Assembly: GCA_040954595.2 (NCBI GenBank)
Contig: CM082581.2
Coordinates: 682,001 to 746,000 of the forward strand
DNA from: Balanoglossus misakiensis
Taxonomy: Eukaryota; Hemichordata
Direction of reading: 5' to 3'
Length of the DNA: 64,000 nucleotides
A model generated the notes under the pieces. The model made no database searches. It had not been told where the DNA came from and was given only the letters and a program-made list of their open reading frames with translations. Each line of letters starts with the position of its first letter. Within the stretch, counting starts at the first letter, position 1. Both the position numbers and the translations under genes were made by a program. Positions 17,173 to 28,100 of the stretch are shown here, piece after piece.

Positions 17173-20100
17173 ATGGCGGCACCCCCAGCAGCAATAACCG
17201 TGGTTACAGACACGAGAAACCTCAAATGCCAACCTTTTGTGCACACCGATTATCAGATCACAACAGGCAAAGCTTGGGAGGAATGGTTGGAGGGCATCGA
17301 ACGAGAATTTCGATATTTCAGAATAACAGAACCTACCGATAAGAAAGACGCCATGATAATCTATGGAGGAAAAGAGATAGCGAGACTCGAGAAAAGTTTA
17401 CCTGACCCCACAGAAGGAGCAAACGTCTATGAGAAGTTGAAAACGAAACTAAACGAGTACTACACGCCAAAGAAGAATAAACACCACGCAAGGTATTTAT
17501 TTCTCAAAATGACTCCGACAACAAATGAAAGCACTGTCGCATACGCAGCCAGATTGAGAGAAAAAGCCAACGAGTGTGAATTCGGCACGAGTTGTGAAGA
17601 GAGAATTCTGGAACATATCATCCAGACAATTGACAATTGCACCCTGATACAGAAAGCAATAAACAAGAAATGGTCTCTTACTCAGTTACTGACTGAAGCA
17701 GCGCAAATGGAGGACACCTCACTACAAATGCGTGATATGAAACAGTCAGGTGAGAGAAGTGTCGCAAAAGTGAGACAATACAGACAAACCAAGAAACACG
17801 GAAAACCCGAGAAAAGAAAACAGACACCTGCACATGATGGTAAACAGTGTACATATTGTGGACTGACTGGAGTTCATAAAGAAGGACAGAACTGCCCTGC
17901 TTTTGGTAAACAATGCAGGAAATGCCAAAAGAGAAACCACTTCGCTTCTGTGTGTAGAGCAGATCCAGACAGAGGAAGTAAAGACACAGGGTATAGAAGC
18001 AGAAAGACACCTAGCAGTGCCCAAGAGAAAAGTGACTATAGAAAACAGCAGAGAAGAATAAAGAAAACTTCAACAAAAGAGCAAGACAGCACTACAAGTT
18101 CAGATGACGACTATTTTGAACATGCAATCAAACACGTCAAAGGTATCAAAAGAGCACATGAAACTTACACAGGAAAAACTGTCACAGTCAGAATAAATGA
18201 TGTTGATGCACAGATGGAACCTAACACCGGAGCTGAGGTAAATGTCATGGATGAACATCAGTTCAAAGCATTACACAGATCCAGCGATGAGATCAAACTA
18301 CGGGACAGTCACACAAAGCTAAACACTTTGCAAGATCGATTACCAGTGAAAGGCGAATTCTCTACCATAGTGAGAAACAAAACCTGTGGAGTGAAAGCCA
18401 AGTTCATCGTAGTCAGAGGTAGGATAAATTCACCACCACTGCTGAGCAGAAATACACTAACTGAACTGGGTATGATGCAAATAAAACCAGATGGATCGCT
18501 GACAGAGGTCAACAATCTACGAATAAAAGAAAATCAAGACATCAAAACAGTGAAGAGTGAAATACTGGACAAACAAGTGAAAGAGATAACAGAGAAATAC
18601 GGAAATGTATTCCAGGGAATTGGAAGAATAAGAGATATGAAGAATGATAGAGAAATTTATGCCAAGTTCAGCATGAAGCAAGAAGCAGTACCAGTAGCCC
18701 AGAAACCCAGACCTGTGGCATACTACCTGCAGAAACCACTAAAGAAATGGCTGGAGCACTGTATACAAGAAGAAATCTTTGAAGAAGTTCCACAAGGAGA
18801 ACCAGTGACATGGTGTTCACCCCTTGTAGTACAACCAAAACCAAGATTCCATGAGACCCCAAGGGAAAACCTAGAGCCACACATGATCAGAGCAAGTGTA
18901 GACTTGAGAGTACCAAACCAGTACATGGAGAGAAACAGAATCACCCAGAGCCCAATAGTGGAAGATTTTGAGCACAAGTTCAACGACTGTGTGATATTCT
19001 CCAAGCTTGATATGAGGCAGGGATATCACCAACTCTTGCTAGATCCAGAATCTCGAGCAGTAGCAACTTTCAGCACACCATGGGGCAACATGAGGCCGAA
19101 ACGACTGATCTTTGGAGCCAAGTCATCACAAGATTTGTTTGACGAGACAATATACAGAATATTTGGTGACATACTAAGATGTCTCAACCAGCGCGATGAC
19201 ATCCTCTTGGGAGGCCGTTCAGCAGAAGAACACAACAAAACACTAGAAACAGTCCTACAGAGAGCACAGGATTTCGGGATCACATTCAACCTTGACAAAT
19301 GCAAATTTGGAGTTGAGGAGATTGAATTCTACGGATACCGGTTCACGAAAGATGGACTCAAGCCAACACCAGAGAAAGTCCGAGCTGTGAAAGAATGCAA
19401 AGCACCAAAATCCAAGGAGGCAGTGAGAAGCTTCCTGGGAATGATCGGATATCTCTCGAAGTTCATACCACGGTACACATCACTGACAGCACCCCTGAGA
19501 GAGCTTACTCACAAAGATGTCCATTTCAGATGGGGACAGAAGGAAAACGCAGCTTTCCAGAACCTCAAAGACAGTATCACAAATGAAGATACTATGGCTT
19601 ACTTCAACCCATCGAAACCCATCACAGTAAGAGTAGAAGCTAGTTACCATGAAGGACTGTCAGCAGGACTTTTCCAGCAGAGTGAGAAAGGCCTGAGACC
19701 AGTTCACTTCATCAGTCGCACTTTGACAAGCGCTGAGAGAAGATACAGCCAGACTGAGAAAGATGCTTTAGCAGTGAAATGGGCGAAGAACAGATTCCGC
19801 ATATATCTGTTGGGAGCACCCAGATTCAGAATCATCACAGCACATAAACCGCTCATCCCAATGTTCAACAAAGCTACCATGAAACTACCACCCAGGATAG
19901 AGAAATGGGTAATGGAAATGCAAGATGTCGATTATGAGCTACTCTATGAGCCAGGCAAAGATGCTGCTGACCCACTGGATTTCTTGTCCAGACACCCACT
20001 ACCTGAAACAGGAAGAGATGGTACAGAGAAAACAATCAAGAAAGTGATAGAAACAGAATATGCTGTTGTGCTAGACCGTATCAAAGAAGAAACGAAGAAA

Positions 20101-21357
20101 GACAGTCAACTACAGAAACTGAGCAGAGTCATACGAAGAGGCAACTGGGAGAAGCACAAGAAAGACCCAGACATCAACCCGTTTTACACAGTAAGACAAG
20201 AGCTGAGCATGGTAGACGACCTGATACTCAGAATCAACCGCATCGTGATTCCACGCAGTCTGCAGAGAAAAGTCATCAAATCAGCACACAAGCTAGGTCA
20301 TTTGGGCATGACGAAGACCAAGCAGATGTTGCGAGAGAAATATTGGTTTCCGATGATGAACAGCTACGTCGAGCAGATGATAGGTCAATGCTTCGAATGT
20401 CAAGTAACGACGAAGCAACACAAACAAGAACCTGTCAAGATGACACCAATACCAGAGAAACCATGGGAAGTAATATCAGTGGACTTTGGAGGACCATATC
20501 CTGATGGACACTACAACCTGGTAGCCATCGACAAGAGAACAAGATACCCAGAAGTTGAAACTGTATATTCAACAGCAGCGAAACCCACAAAGAGAAAACT
20601 CAAGAAAATGTTCGCTACACATGGCACACCCAGACAGTTGGAGAGTGACAATGGCCCACCCTTTGATTCAGAAGAATTCACCAACTTCGCAAAGGAAGAG
20701 GGATTTCACCACCATAACGTAACACCAGAACATGCGAGAGCCAATGGAGAAGCTGAAAACTTCATGAAGATGCTGAATAAAACAGAGAGAATCGCACACT
20801 TGGAAGGCAAGGACAGAGAAATAGCCATTCAAGATATGCTGACAGGATACCGTTCATCACCACACCCAGCTACAAATACAGCACCGTATGAAGCAATGAT
20901 GAACAGACAAGTCAGAACCAAACTAGACCACCACACAAGAGTTGACCAGAAAACAGTGAAAGATGATGCAATCAATGAGAGAGACAGAGAATACAAAGAG
21001 AAGATCAGACAAGCAACAGAAAAGAGAAATGTGAAGCCACACAATTTCATCGTGGGAGACTATGTTCTACTGAAACAACAGAAAAGAAACAAATGGTCAA
21101 CCGCATATGAACCAACATTCTACAGAGTATACAGAATTGATGGTTCAAGCATTGCAGCGAGACGTATAACAGATGGAAGGGAAGTATATCGTGATGCGAG
21201 CAAGTTCAAACTTGTGAACGCAGTAGTACAAGATCTTGAGGAGGAAATGTTCATATATGATGCAACCGGAAAACGAAATGCAAGGGACTGGCGAGAAAAT
21301 CTACTCCTTAATACCTTAATGGACATATCCTGGAAGACTATGAATAGCAGGCGATAG
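17173..21357 (+). CDS. Gag-Pol polyprotein of the Ty3/gypsy element
   Basis: The first ATG is at 17173 (context AAAATGGCGGC), giving 1394 aa with no break; an in-frame GTG lies 7 codons earlier. Gag region 1-220, then zinc-knuckle Cys/His clusters near 226-272 (the second is C-R-K-C-Q-K-R-N-H-F-A-S-V-C). The protease motif near 351 reads N-T-G-A-E where Asp is expected. RT spans about 520-740, with D-M-R-Q-G-Y-H-Q and R-D-D-I-L (Asp675, Asp676). In RNase H, Glu822 replaces the first usual Asp (V-E-A-S) and Ala890 stands where D-H-K-P-L is usual. Integrase has an H-H-C-C finger near 1040, core acids in V-D-F-G-G, S-D-N-G-P and N-G-E-A-E, and a C-terminal G-D-Y-V-L-L-K segment. The product would make capsids, copy RNA and insert DNA. 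Protease and RNase H may be impaired. Confidence 0.92.
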   Translation: MAAPPAAITVVTDTRNLKCQPFVHTDYQITTGKAWEEWLEGIEREFRYFRITEPTDKKDAMIIYGGKEIARLEKSLPDPTEGANVYEKLKTKLNEYYTPKKNKHHARYLFLKMTPTTNESTVAYAARLREKANECEFGTSCEERILEHIIQTIDNCTLIQKAINKKWSLTQLLTEAAQMEDTSLQMRDMKQSGERSVAKVRQYRQTKKHGKPEKRKQTPAHDGKQCTYCGLTGVHKEGQNCPAFGKQCRKCQKRNHFASVCRADPDRGSKDTGYRSRKTPSSAQEKSDYRKQQRRIKKTSTKEQDSTTSSDDDYFEHAIKHVKGIKRAHETYTGKTVTVRINDVDAQMEPNTGAEVNVMDEHQFKALHRSSDEIKLRDSHTKLNTLQDRLPVKGEFSTIVRNKTCGVKAKFIVVRGRINSPPLLSRNTLTELGMMQIKPDGSLTEVNNLRIKENQDIKTVKSEILDKQVKEITEKYGNVFQGIGRIRDMKNDREIYAKFSMKQEAVPVAQKPRPVAYYLQKPLKKWLEHCIQEEIFEEVPQGEPVTWCSPLVVQPKPRFHETPRENLEPHMIRASVDLRVPNQYMERNRITQSPIVEDFEHKFNDCVIFSKLDMRQGYHQLLLDPESRAVATFSTPWGNMRPKRLIFGAKSSQDLFDETIYRIFGDILRCLNQRDDILLGGRSAEEHNKTLETVLQRAQDFGITFNLDKCKFGVEEIEFYGYRFTKDGLKPTPEKVRAVKECKAPKSKEAVRSFLGMIGYLSKFIPRYTSLTAPLRELTHKDVHFRWGQKENAAFQNLKDSITNEDTMAYFNPSKPITVRVEASYHEGLSAGLFQQSEKGLRPVHFISRTLTSAERRYSQTEKDALAVKWAKNRFRIYLLGAPRFRIITAHKPLIPMFNKATMKLPPRIEKWVMEMQDVDYELLYEPGKDAADPLDFLSRHPLPETGRDGTEKTIKKVIETEYAVVLDRIKEETKKDSQLQKLSRVIRRGNWEKHKKDPDINPFYTVRQELSMVDDLILRINRIVIPRSLQRKVIKSAHKLGHLGMTKTKQMLREKYWFPMMNSYVEQMIGQCFECQVTTKQHKQEPVKMTPIPEKPWEVISVDFGGPYPDGHYNLVAIDKRTRYPEVETVYSTAAKPTKRKLKKMFATHGTPRQLESDNGPPFDSEEFTNFAKEEGFHHHNVTPEHARANGEAENFMKMLNKTERIAHLEGKDREIAIQDMLTGYRSSPHPATNTAPYEAMMNRQVRTKLDHHTRVDQKTVKDDAINERDREYKEKIRQATEKRNVKPHNFIVGDYVLLKQQKRNKWSTAYEPTFYRVYRIDGSSIAARRITDGREVYRDASKFKLVNAVVQDLEEEMFIYDATGKRNARDWRENLLLNTLMDISWKTMNSRR

Positions 21358-21714
21358 CTAGGCTATGGAAAACTGACAATGACAAAACAATGTTCGAGTT
21401 TATTGTTCCATATTTTATTCTATTTCGAATTCGTATTGAAAGTGAAAATTGCATGAAAAAAAGACAGGAACATTTATACCGATGGACATATCTTTATTCA
21501 ATTTGATATTTTGAAATTGAAATTAATGTTATTTGTTGAGCAGCTATCAAGGCCAATTTATATTTAGAAATTTGGAAACACAAGGATTGTTGAAAACATA
21601 CATTATATTCATGATCAAACCGCAAACAGGAACACTGACCGTGAACCACAAGAAAAATGAGACTCAGTACGAAATGACAATCTTCAAGAGAAATTGAAAC
21701 AACTCTGCAATCTC
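21358..21714 (+). other. 3' untranslated region of the Ty3/gypsy element
   Basis: AT-rich, no frame of note, between the polyprotein stop and the polypurine tract. No envelope-like frame is present. Confidence 0.7.
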
Positions 21715-21730
21715 AAAAGAAAAGGAGAAA
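21715..21730 (+). promoter_or_regulatory. Polypurine tract
   Basis: AAAAGAAAAGGAGAAA directly before the TGTAAT of the 3' LTR; it would prime plus-strand DNA synthesis. Confidence 0.88.
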
Positions 21731-21918
21731 TGTAATATCCAGACATATAACAAAATATACTTTCAGTATGGCCAGCTGCATTCTGTACATGCCATGCGCG
21801 GTACGTTACCTGCCCATGCGCAGTAGTTGTGTTGTTGTTAATAAAGTTAACATGGCGAGATGTTAGAAGCCATACAACGGTGAATCAGTCTATTTGATTC
21901 ATAGTCGGGGACATTACA
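21731..21918 (+). repeat. 3' LTR (188 bp)
   Basis: Same length as the 5' LTR with one mismatch, followed by ATAGC at 21919-21923. Confidence 0.95.
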
Positions 21919-21923
21919 ATAGC

Positions 21924-22193
21924 GATTTGAAACCAGGTCAGATTTTCAGTGAAATTAAATGAATAGAAATCAGAGAATGATGACAATACTAGCTTAAGAC
22001 CTTAAAGAATATGATAACGTGATGTAAACATTATAAATGCGTTTAATGTCTTGTAATACTTACCGGCATTTTCATGTTGTTGTAACTGGCGAACGTTCCA
22101 TTGCCGGTAACAAATCGCCTCATACATTATTCATGAGGCCATGAAAGTAGGGACGGAAATATCGGACAAAGATGGCGCACACTGGGCTGTAGT
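21924..22193. other. Spacer between the gypsy element and the satellite
   Basis: No gene or repeat recognised. It continues the sequence interrupted by the gypsy insertion at 16793. Confidence 0.3.
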
Positions 22194-25100
22194 GCAGAGC
22201 TAGTGGTCAGTGTCGTGCCAATCAATTTTGAGTGTTTGGTGGGGTCAACATATGCGTCAACATTGATTAGTCAGGCCATGCAGAGCTAGTGGCCAGTGTC
22301 GTGCCCATCAATTTTGAGTGTTTGGTGGGGTCAACATTTGCGTCAACATTGATTAGCCAGGCCATGCAGAGCTAGTGGCCAGTGTCGTGCCCATCAATTT
22401 TGAGTGTTTGGTGGGGTCAACCTTTGCGTCAACCTTGATTAGCCAGGCCATGCAGAGCTAGTGGCCAGTGTCGTGCCCATCAATTTTGAGTGTTTGGTGG
22501 GGTCAACCTTTGCGTCAACATTGATTAGCCAGGCCAGGCAGAGCTAGTGGCCAGTGTTGTGCCCATTAATTTTGAGTGTTTGGTGGGGTCAACCTTTGCG
22601 TCAACATTGATTAGCCAGCCCAGAGCTAGTGGCCAGTGTCGTGCCCATTAATTTTGAGTGTTTGGTGGGGTCAACCTTTGCGTCAACATTGATTAGCCAG
22701 CCCAGAGCTAGTGGCCAGTGTCGTGCCCATTAATTTTGAGTGTTTGGTGGGGTCAACCTTTGCGTCAACATTGATTAGCCAGCCCAGAGCTAGTGGCCAG
22801 TGTCGTGCCCATCAATTTTGAGTGTTTGGTGGGGTCAACCCTTGCGTCAACATTGATTAGCCAGCCCAGAGCTAGTGGCCAGTGTCGTGCCCATCAATTT
22901 TGAGTGTTTGGTGGGGTCAACCCTTGCGTCAACATTGATTAGCCAGGCCAGAGCTAGTGGCTAGTGTCGTGCCCATCAATTTTGAGTGTTTGGTGGGGTC
23001 AACCTTTGCGTCAACATTGATTAACCAGGCCATGCAGAGCTAGTGGCCAGTGTCGTGCCCATTAATTTTGAGTGTTTGGTGGGGTCAACCTTTGCGTCAA
23101 CATTGATTAACCAGGCCATGCAGAGCTAGTGGCCAGTGTCGTGCCCATTAATTTTGAGTGTTTGGTGGGGTCAACCTTTGCGTCAACATTGATTAACCAG
23201 GCCATGCAGAGCTAGTGGCCAGTGTCGTGCCCATTAATTTTGAGTGTTTGGTGGCGTCGACCTTTGCGTCAACATTGATTAACCAGGCCATGCAGAGCTA
23301 GTGGCCAGTGTCGTGCCCATTAATTTTGAGTGTTTGGTGGCGTCAACCTCTGCGTCAACATCGATTAACCAGGCCATGCAGAGCTAGTGGCCAGTGTCGT
23401 GCCCATCAATTTTGAGTGTTTGGTGGGGTCAACCTTTGCGTCAACATTGATTAACCAGGCCATGCAGAGCTAGTGGCCAGTGTCGTGCCCATCAATTTTG
23501 AGTGTTTGGTGGGGTCAACCTTTGCGTCAACATTGATTAACCAGGCCATGCAGAGCTAGTGGCCAGTGTCGTGCCCATCAATTTTGAGTGTTTGGTGGGG
23601 TCAACATTTGCGTCAACATTGATTAGCCAGGCCATGCAGAGCTAGTGGCCAGTGTCGTGCCCATCAATTTTGAGTGTTTGGTGGGGTCAACATTTGCGTC
23701 AACATTGATTAGCCAGGCCATGCAGAGCTAGTGGCCAGTGTCGTGCCCATTAATTTTGAGTGTTTGGTGGGGTCAACCTTTGCGTCAACATTGATTAGCC
23801 AGGCCAGAGCTAGTGGCCAGTGTCGTGCCCATCAATTTTGAGTGTTTGGTGGGGTCAACCCTTGCGTCAACATTGATTAGCCAGGCCAGAGCTAGTGGCC
23901 AGTGTCGTGCTCATCAATTTTGAGTGTTTGGTGGGGTCAACATTTGCGTCAACATTGATTAGCCAGGCCAGAGCTAGTGGCCAGTGTCGTGCCCATCAAT
24001 TTTGAGTGTTTGGTGGGGTCAACCTTTGCGTCAACCTTGATTAGCCAGGCCTTGATTAGCCAGGCCATGCAGAGCTAGTGGCCAGTGTCGTGCCCATCAA
24101 TTTTGAGTGTTTGGTGAGGTCAACCTTTGCGTCAACATTGATTAACCAGGCCATGCAGAGCTAGTGGCCAGTGTCGTGCCCATCAATTTTGACTGTTTGG
24201 TAGGGTCAACCCTTGCGTCAACATTGATTAGCCAGGCCAGAGCTAGTGGCCAGTGTCGTGCCCATCAATTTTGAGTGTTTGGTGGGGTCAACCTTTGCGT
24301 CAACATTGATTAGCCAGGCCAGAGGTTAGTGGCCAGTGTCGTTCCCATCAATTTTGAGTGTTTGGTGGGGTCAACCCTTGCGTCAACCTTGATTAGCCAG
24401 CCAGAGCTAGTGGCCAGTGTCGTGCCCATCAATTATGAGTGTTTGGTGGTGTCAACCCTTGCGTCAACATTGATTAGCCAGGCCAGAGCTTAGTGGCCAG
24501 TGTCGCGCGTATTAATTTTGAGTGTTTGCTGGGGTCAACCCTTGCGTCAACCTTGATTAGCCAGGCCAGAGCTAGTGGCCAGTGTCGTGCCCATCAATTT
24601 TGAGTGTTTGCTGGGGTCAACCCTTGCGTCAACATTGATTAGCCAGGCCAGAGCTAGTGGCCAGTGTCGTGCCCATCAATTTTGAGTGTTTGGTGGGGTC
24701 AACCCTTGCGTCAACATTGATTAGCCAGGCCAGAGCTAGTGGCCAGTGTCGCGCCCATTAAATTTGAGTGTTTGGTGGGGTCAACCCTTGCGTCAACCTT
24801 GATTAGCCAGGCCAGATCTAGTGGCCAGTGTCGCGCCCATTAATTTTGAGTGTTTGGTGGGGTCAACCCTTGCGTCAACCTTGATTAGCCAGGCCAGAGC
24901 TAGTGGCCAGTGTCGTGCCCATCAATTTTGAGTGTTTGGTGGGGTCAACCTTTGCGTCAACCTTGATTAGCCAGGCCTTGATTAGCCAGGCCATGCAGAG
25001 CTAGTGGCCAGTGTCGTGCCCATCAATTTTGAGTGTTTGGTGAGGTCAACCTTTGCGTCAACATTGATTAACCAGGCCATGCAGAGCTAGTGGCCAGTGT

Positions 25101-28100
25101 CGTGCCCATCAATTTTGACTGTTTGGTAGGGTCAACCCTTGCGTCAACATTGATTAGCCAGGCCAGAGCTAGTGGCCAGTGTCGTGCCCATCAATTTTGA
25201 GTGTTTGGTGGGGTCAACCTTTGCGTCAACATTGATTAGCCAGGCCAGAGGTTAGTGGCCAGTGTCGTTCCCATCAATTTTGAGTGTTTGGTGGGGTCAA
25301 CCCTTGCGTCAACCTTGATTAGCCAGCCAGAGCTAGTGGCCAGTGTCGTGCCCATCAATTATGAGTGTTTGGTGGTGTCAACCCTTGCGTCAACATTGAT
25401 TAGCCAGGCCAGAGCTTAGTGGCCAGTGTCGCGCGTATTAATTTTGAGTGTTTGCTGGGGTCAACCCTTGCGTCAACCTTGATTAGCCAGGCCAGAGCTA
25501 GTGGCCAGTGTCGTGCCCATCAATTTTGAGTGTTTGCTGGGGTCAACCCTTGCGTCAACATTGATTAGCCAGGCCAGAGCTAGTGGCCAGTGTCGTGCCC
25601 ATCAATTTTGAGTGTTTGGTGGGGTCAACCCTTGCGTCAACATTGATTAGCCAGGCCAGAGCTAGTGGCCAGTGTCGCGCCCATTAAATTTGAGTGTTTG
25701 GTGGGGTCAACCCTTGCGTCAACCTTGATTAGCCAGGCCAGATCTAGTGGCCAGTGTCGCGCCCATTAATTTTGAGTGTTTGGTGGGGTCAACCCTTGCG
25801 TCAACCTTGATTAGCCAGGCCAGAGCTAGTGGCCAGTGTCGCGCCCATCAATTTTGAGTGTTTGGTGGGGTCAACCCTTGCGTCAACATTGATTAGCCAT
25901 GCCAGAGCTTAGTGGCCAGTGTCGCGCCCATTAATTTTGAGTGTTTGGTGGAGTCAACCTTTGCGTCAACCTTGATTAGCCAGGCCATGCAGAGCTAGTG
26001 GCCAGTGTCGTGCCCATCAATTTTGAGTGTTTGGTGGGGTCAACCTTTGCGTCAACCTTGATTAGCCAGGCCAGAGCTAGTGGCCAGTGTCGTGCCCATC
26101 AATTTTGAGTGTTTGGTGGGGTCAACCTTTGCGTCAACATTGATTAGCCAGCCCAGAGCTAGTGGCCAGTGTCGTGCCCATCAATTTTGACTGTTTGGTG
26201 GGGTCAATCTTTGCGTCAACCTTGATTAGCCAGGCCATGCAGAGCTAGTGGCCAGTGTCGTGCCCATCAATTTTGAGTGTTTGGTGGGGTCAATCTTTGC
26301 GTCAACCTTGATTAGCCAGGCCATGCAGAGCTAGTGGCCAGTGTCGTGCCCATCAATTTTGAGTGTTTTTGTGGGGTCAACCTTTGCGTCAACCTTGATT
26401 AGCCAGGCCATGCAGAGCTAGTGGCCAGTGTCATGCCCATCAATTTTGAGTGTTTGGTGGGGTCAACCTTTGCGTCAACCTTGATTAGCCAGGCCAGAGC
26501 TAGTGGCCAGTGTCGTGCCCATCAATTTTGAGTGTTTGGTGGGGTCAACCTTTGCGTCAACCTTGATTAGCCAGGCCTTGATTAGCCAGGCCATGCAGAG
26601 CTAGTGGCCAGTGTCGTGCCCATCAATTTTGAGTGTTTGGTGGAGTCAACCTTTGCGTCAACCTTGATTAGCCAGGCCATGCAGAGCTAGTGGCCAGTGT
26701 CGTGCCCATCAATTTTGAGTGTTTTTGTTGGGTCAACCTTTGCGTCAACCTTGATTAGCCAGGCCATGCAGAGCTAGTGGCCAGTGTCGTGCCCATCAAT
26801 TTTGAGTGTTTGGTGGGGTCAACCTTTGCGTCAACCTTGATTAGCCAGGCCATGCAGAGCTAGTGGCCAGTGTCGTGCCCATCAATTTTGAGTGTTTGGT
26901 GGGGTCAACCTTTGCGTCAACCTTGATTAGCCAGGCCATGCAGAGCTAGTGGCCAGTGTCGTGCCCATTAATTTTGAGTGTTTGGTGGGGTCAACCTTTG
27001 CGTCAACATTGATTAGCCAGCCCAGAGCTAGTGGCCAGTGTCGTGCCCATTAATTTTGAGTGTTTGGTGGGGTCAACCTTTGCGTCAACATTGATTAGCC
27101 AGCCCAGAGCTAATGGCCAGTGTCGTGCCCATTAATTTTGAGTGTTTGTGGGGTCAACCTTTGCGTCAACATTGATTAGCCAGGCCAGGCAGAGCTAGTG
27201 GCCAGTGTCGTGCCCATTAATTTTGAGTGTTTGGTGGGGTCAACCTTTGCGTCAACATTGATTAGCCAGCCCAGAGCTAGTGGCCAGTGTCGTGCCCATT
27301 AATTTTGAGTGTTTGGTGGGGTCAACCTTTGCGTCAACCTTGATTAGCCAGGCCAGAGCTAGTGGCCAGTGTCGTGCCCATCAATTTTGAGTGTTTGGTG
27401 GGGTCAACCTTTGCGTCAACCTTGATTAGCCAGGCCTTGATTAGCCAGGCCATGCAGAGCTAGTGGCCAGTGTCGTGCCCATCAATTTTGAGTGTTTGGT
27501 GAGGTCAACCTTTGCGTCAACATTGATTAACCAGGCCATGCAGAGCTAGTGGCCAGTGTCGTGCCCATCAATTTTGAGTGTTTGGTGGGGTCAACCTTTG
27601 CGTCAACATTGATTAACCAGGCCATGCAGAGCTAGTGGCCAGTGTCGTGCCCATCAATTTTGAGTGTTTGGTGGGGTCATTCTTTGCGTCAACATTGATT
27701 AACCAGGCCATGCAGAGCTAGTGGCCAGTGTCGTGCCCATCAATTTTGAGTGTTTGGTGGGGTCAACCTTTGCGTCAACATTGATTAGCCAGGCCATGCA
27801 GAGCTAGTGGCCAGTGTCGTGCCCATCAATTTTGAGTGTTTGGTGGGGTCAACCTTTGCGTCAACCCTGATTAACCAGGCCATGCAGAGCTAGTGGCCAG
27901 TGTCGTGCCCATCAATTTTGAGTGTTTGGTGAGGTCAACCTTTGCGTCAACATTGATTAACCAGGCCATGCAGAGCTAGTGGCCAGTGTCGTGCCCATCA
28001 ATTTTGAGTGTTTGGTGGGGTCAACCTTTGCGTCAACATTGATTAACCAGGCCATGCAGAGCTAGTGGCCAGTGTCGTGCCCATCAATTTTGAGTGTTTG

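Larger units (their letters stand above)
16794..21918 (+). mobile_element. Complete Ty3/gypsy LTR retrotransposon
   Basis: 5.1 kb: 188-bp LTR, primer site, one continuous gag-pol frame, polypurine tract, 188-bp LTR, and ATAGC duplications outside. Pol order is protease, RT, RNase H, integrase, which places it in Ty3/gypsy. The LTRs differ at one site (CCAGGCGCGG versus CCATGCGCGG), so the insertion is young. It sits between the transposase-like gene and the large satellite. Confidence 0.95.
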
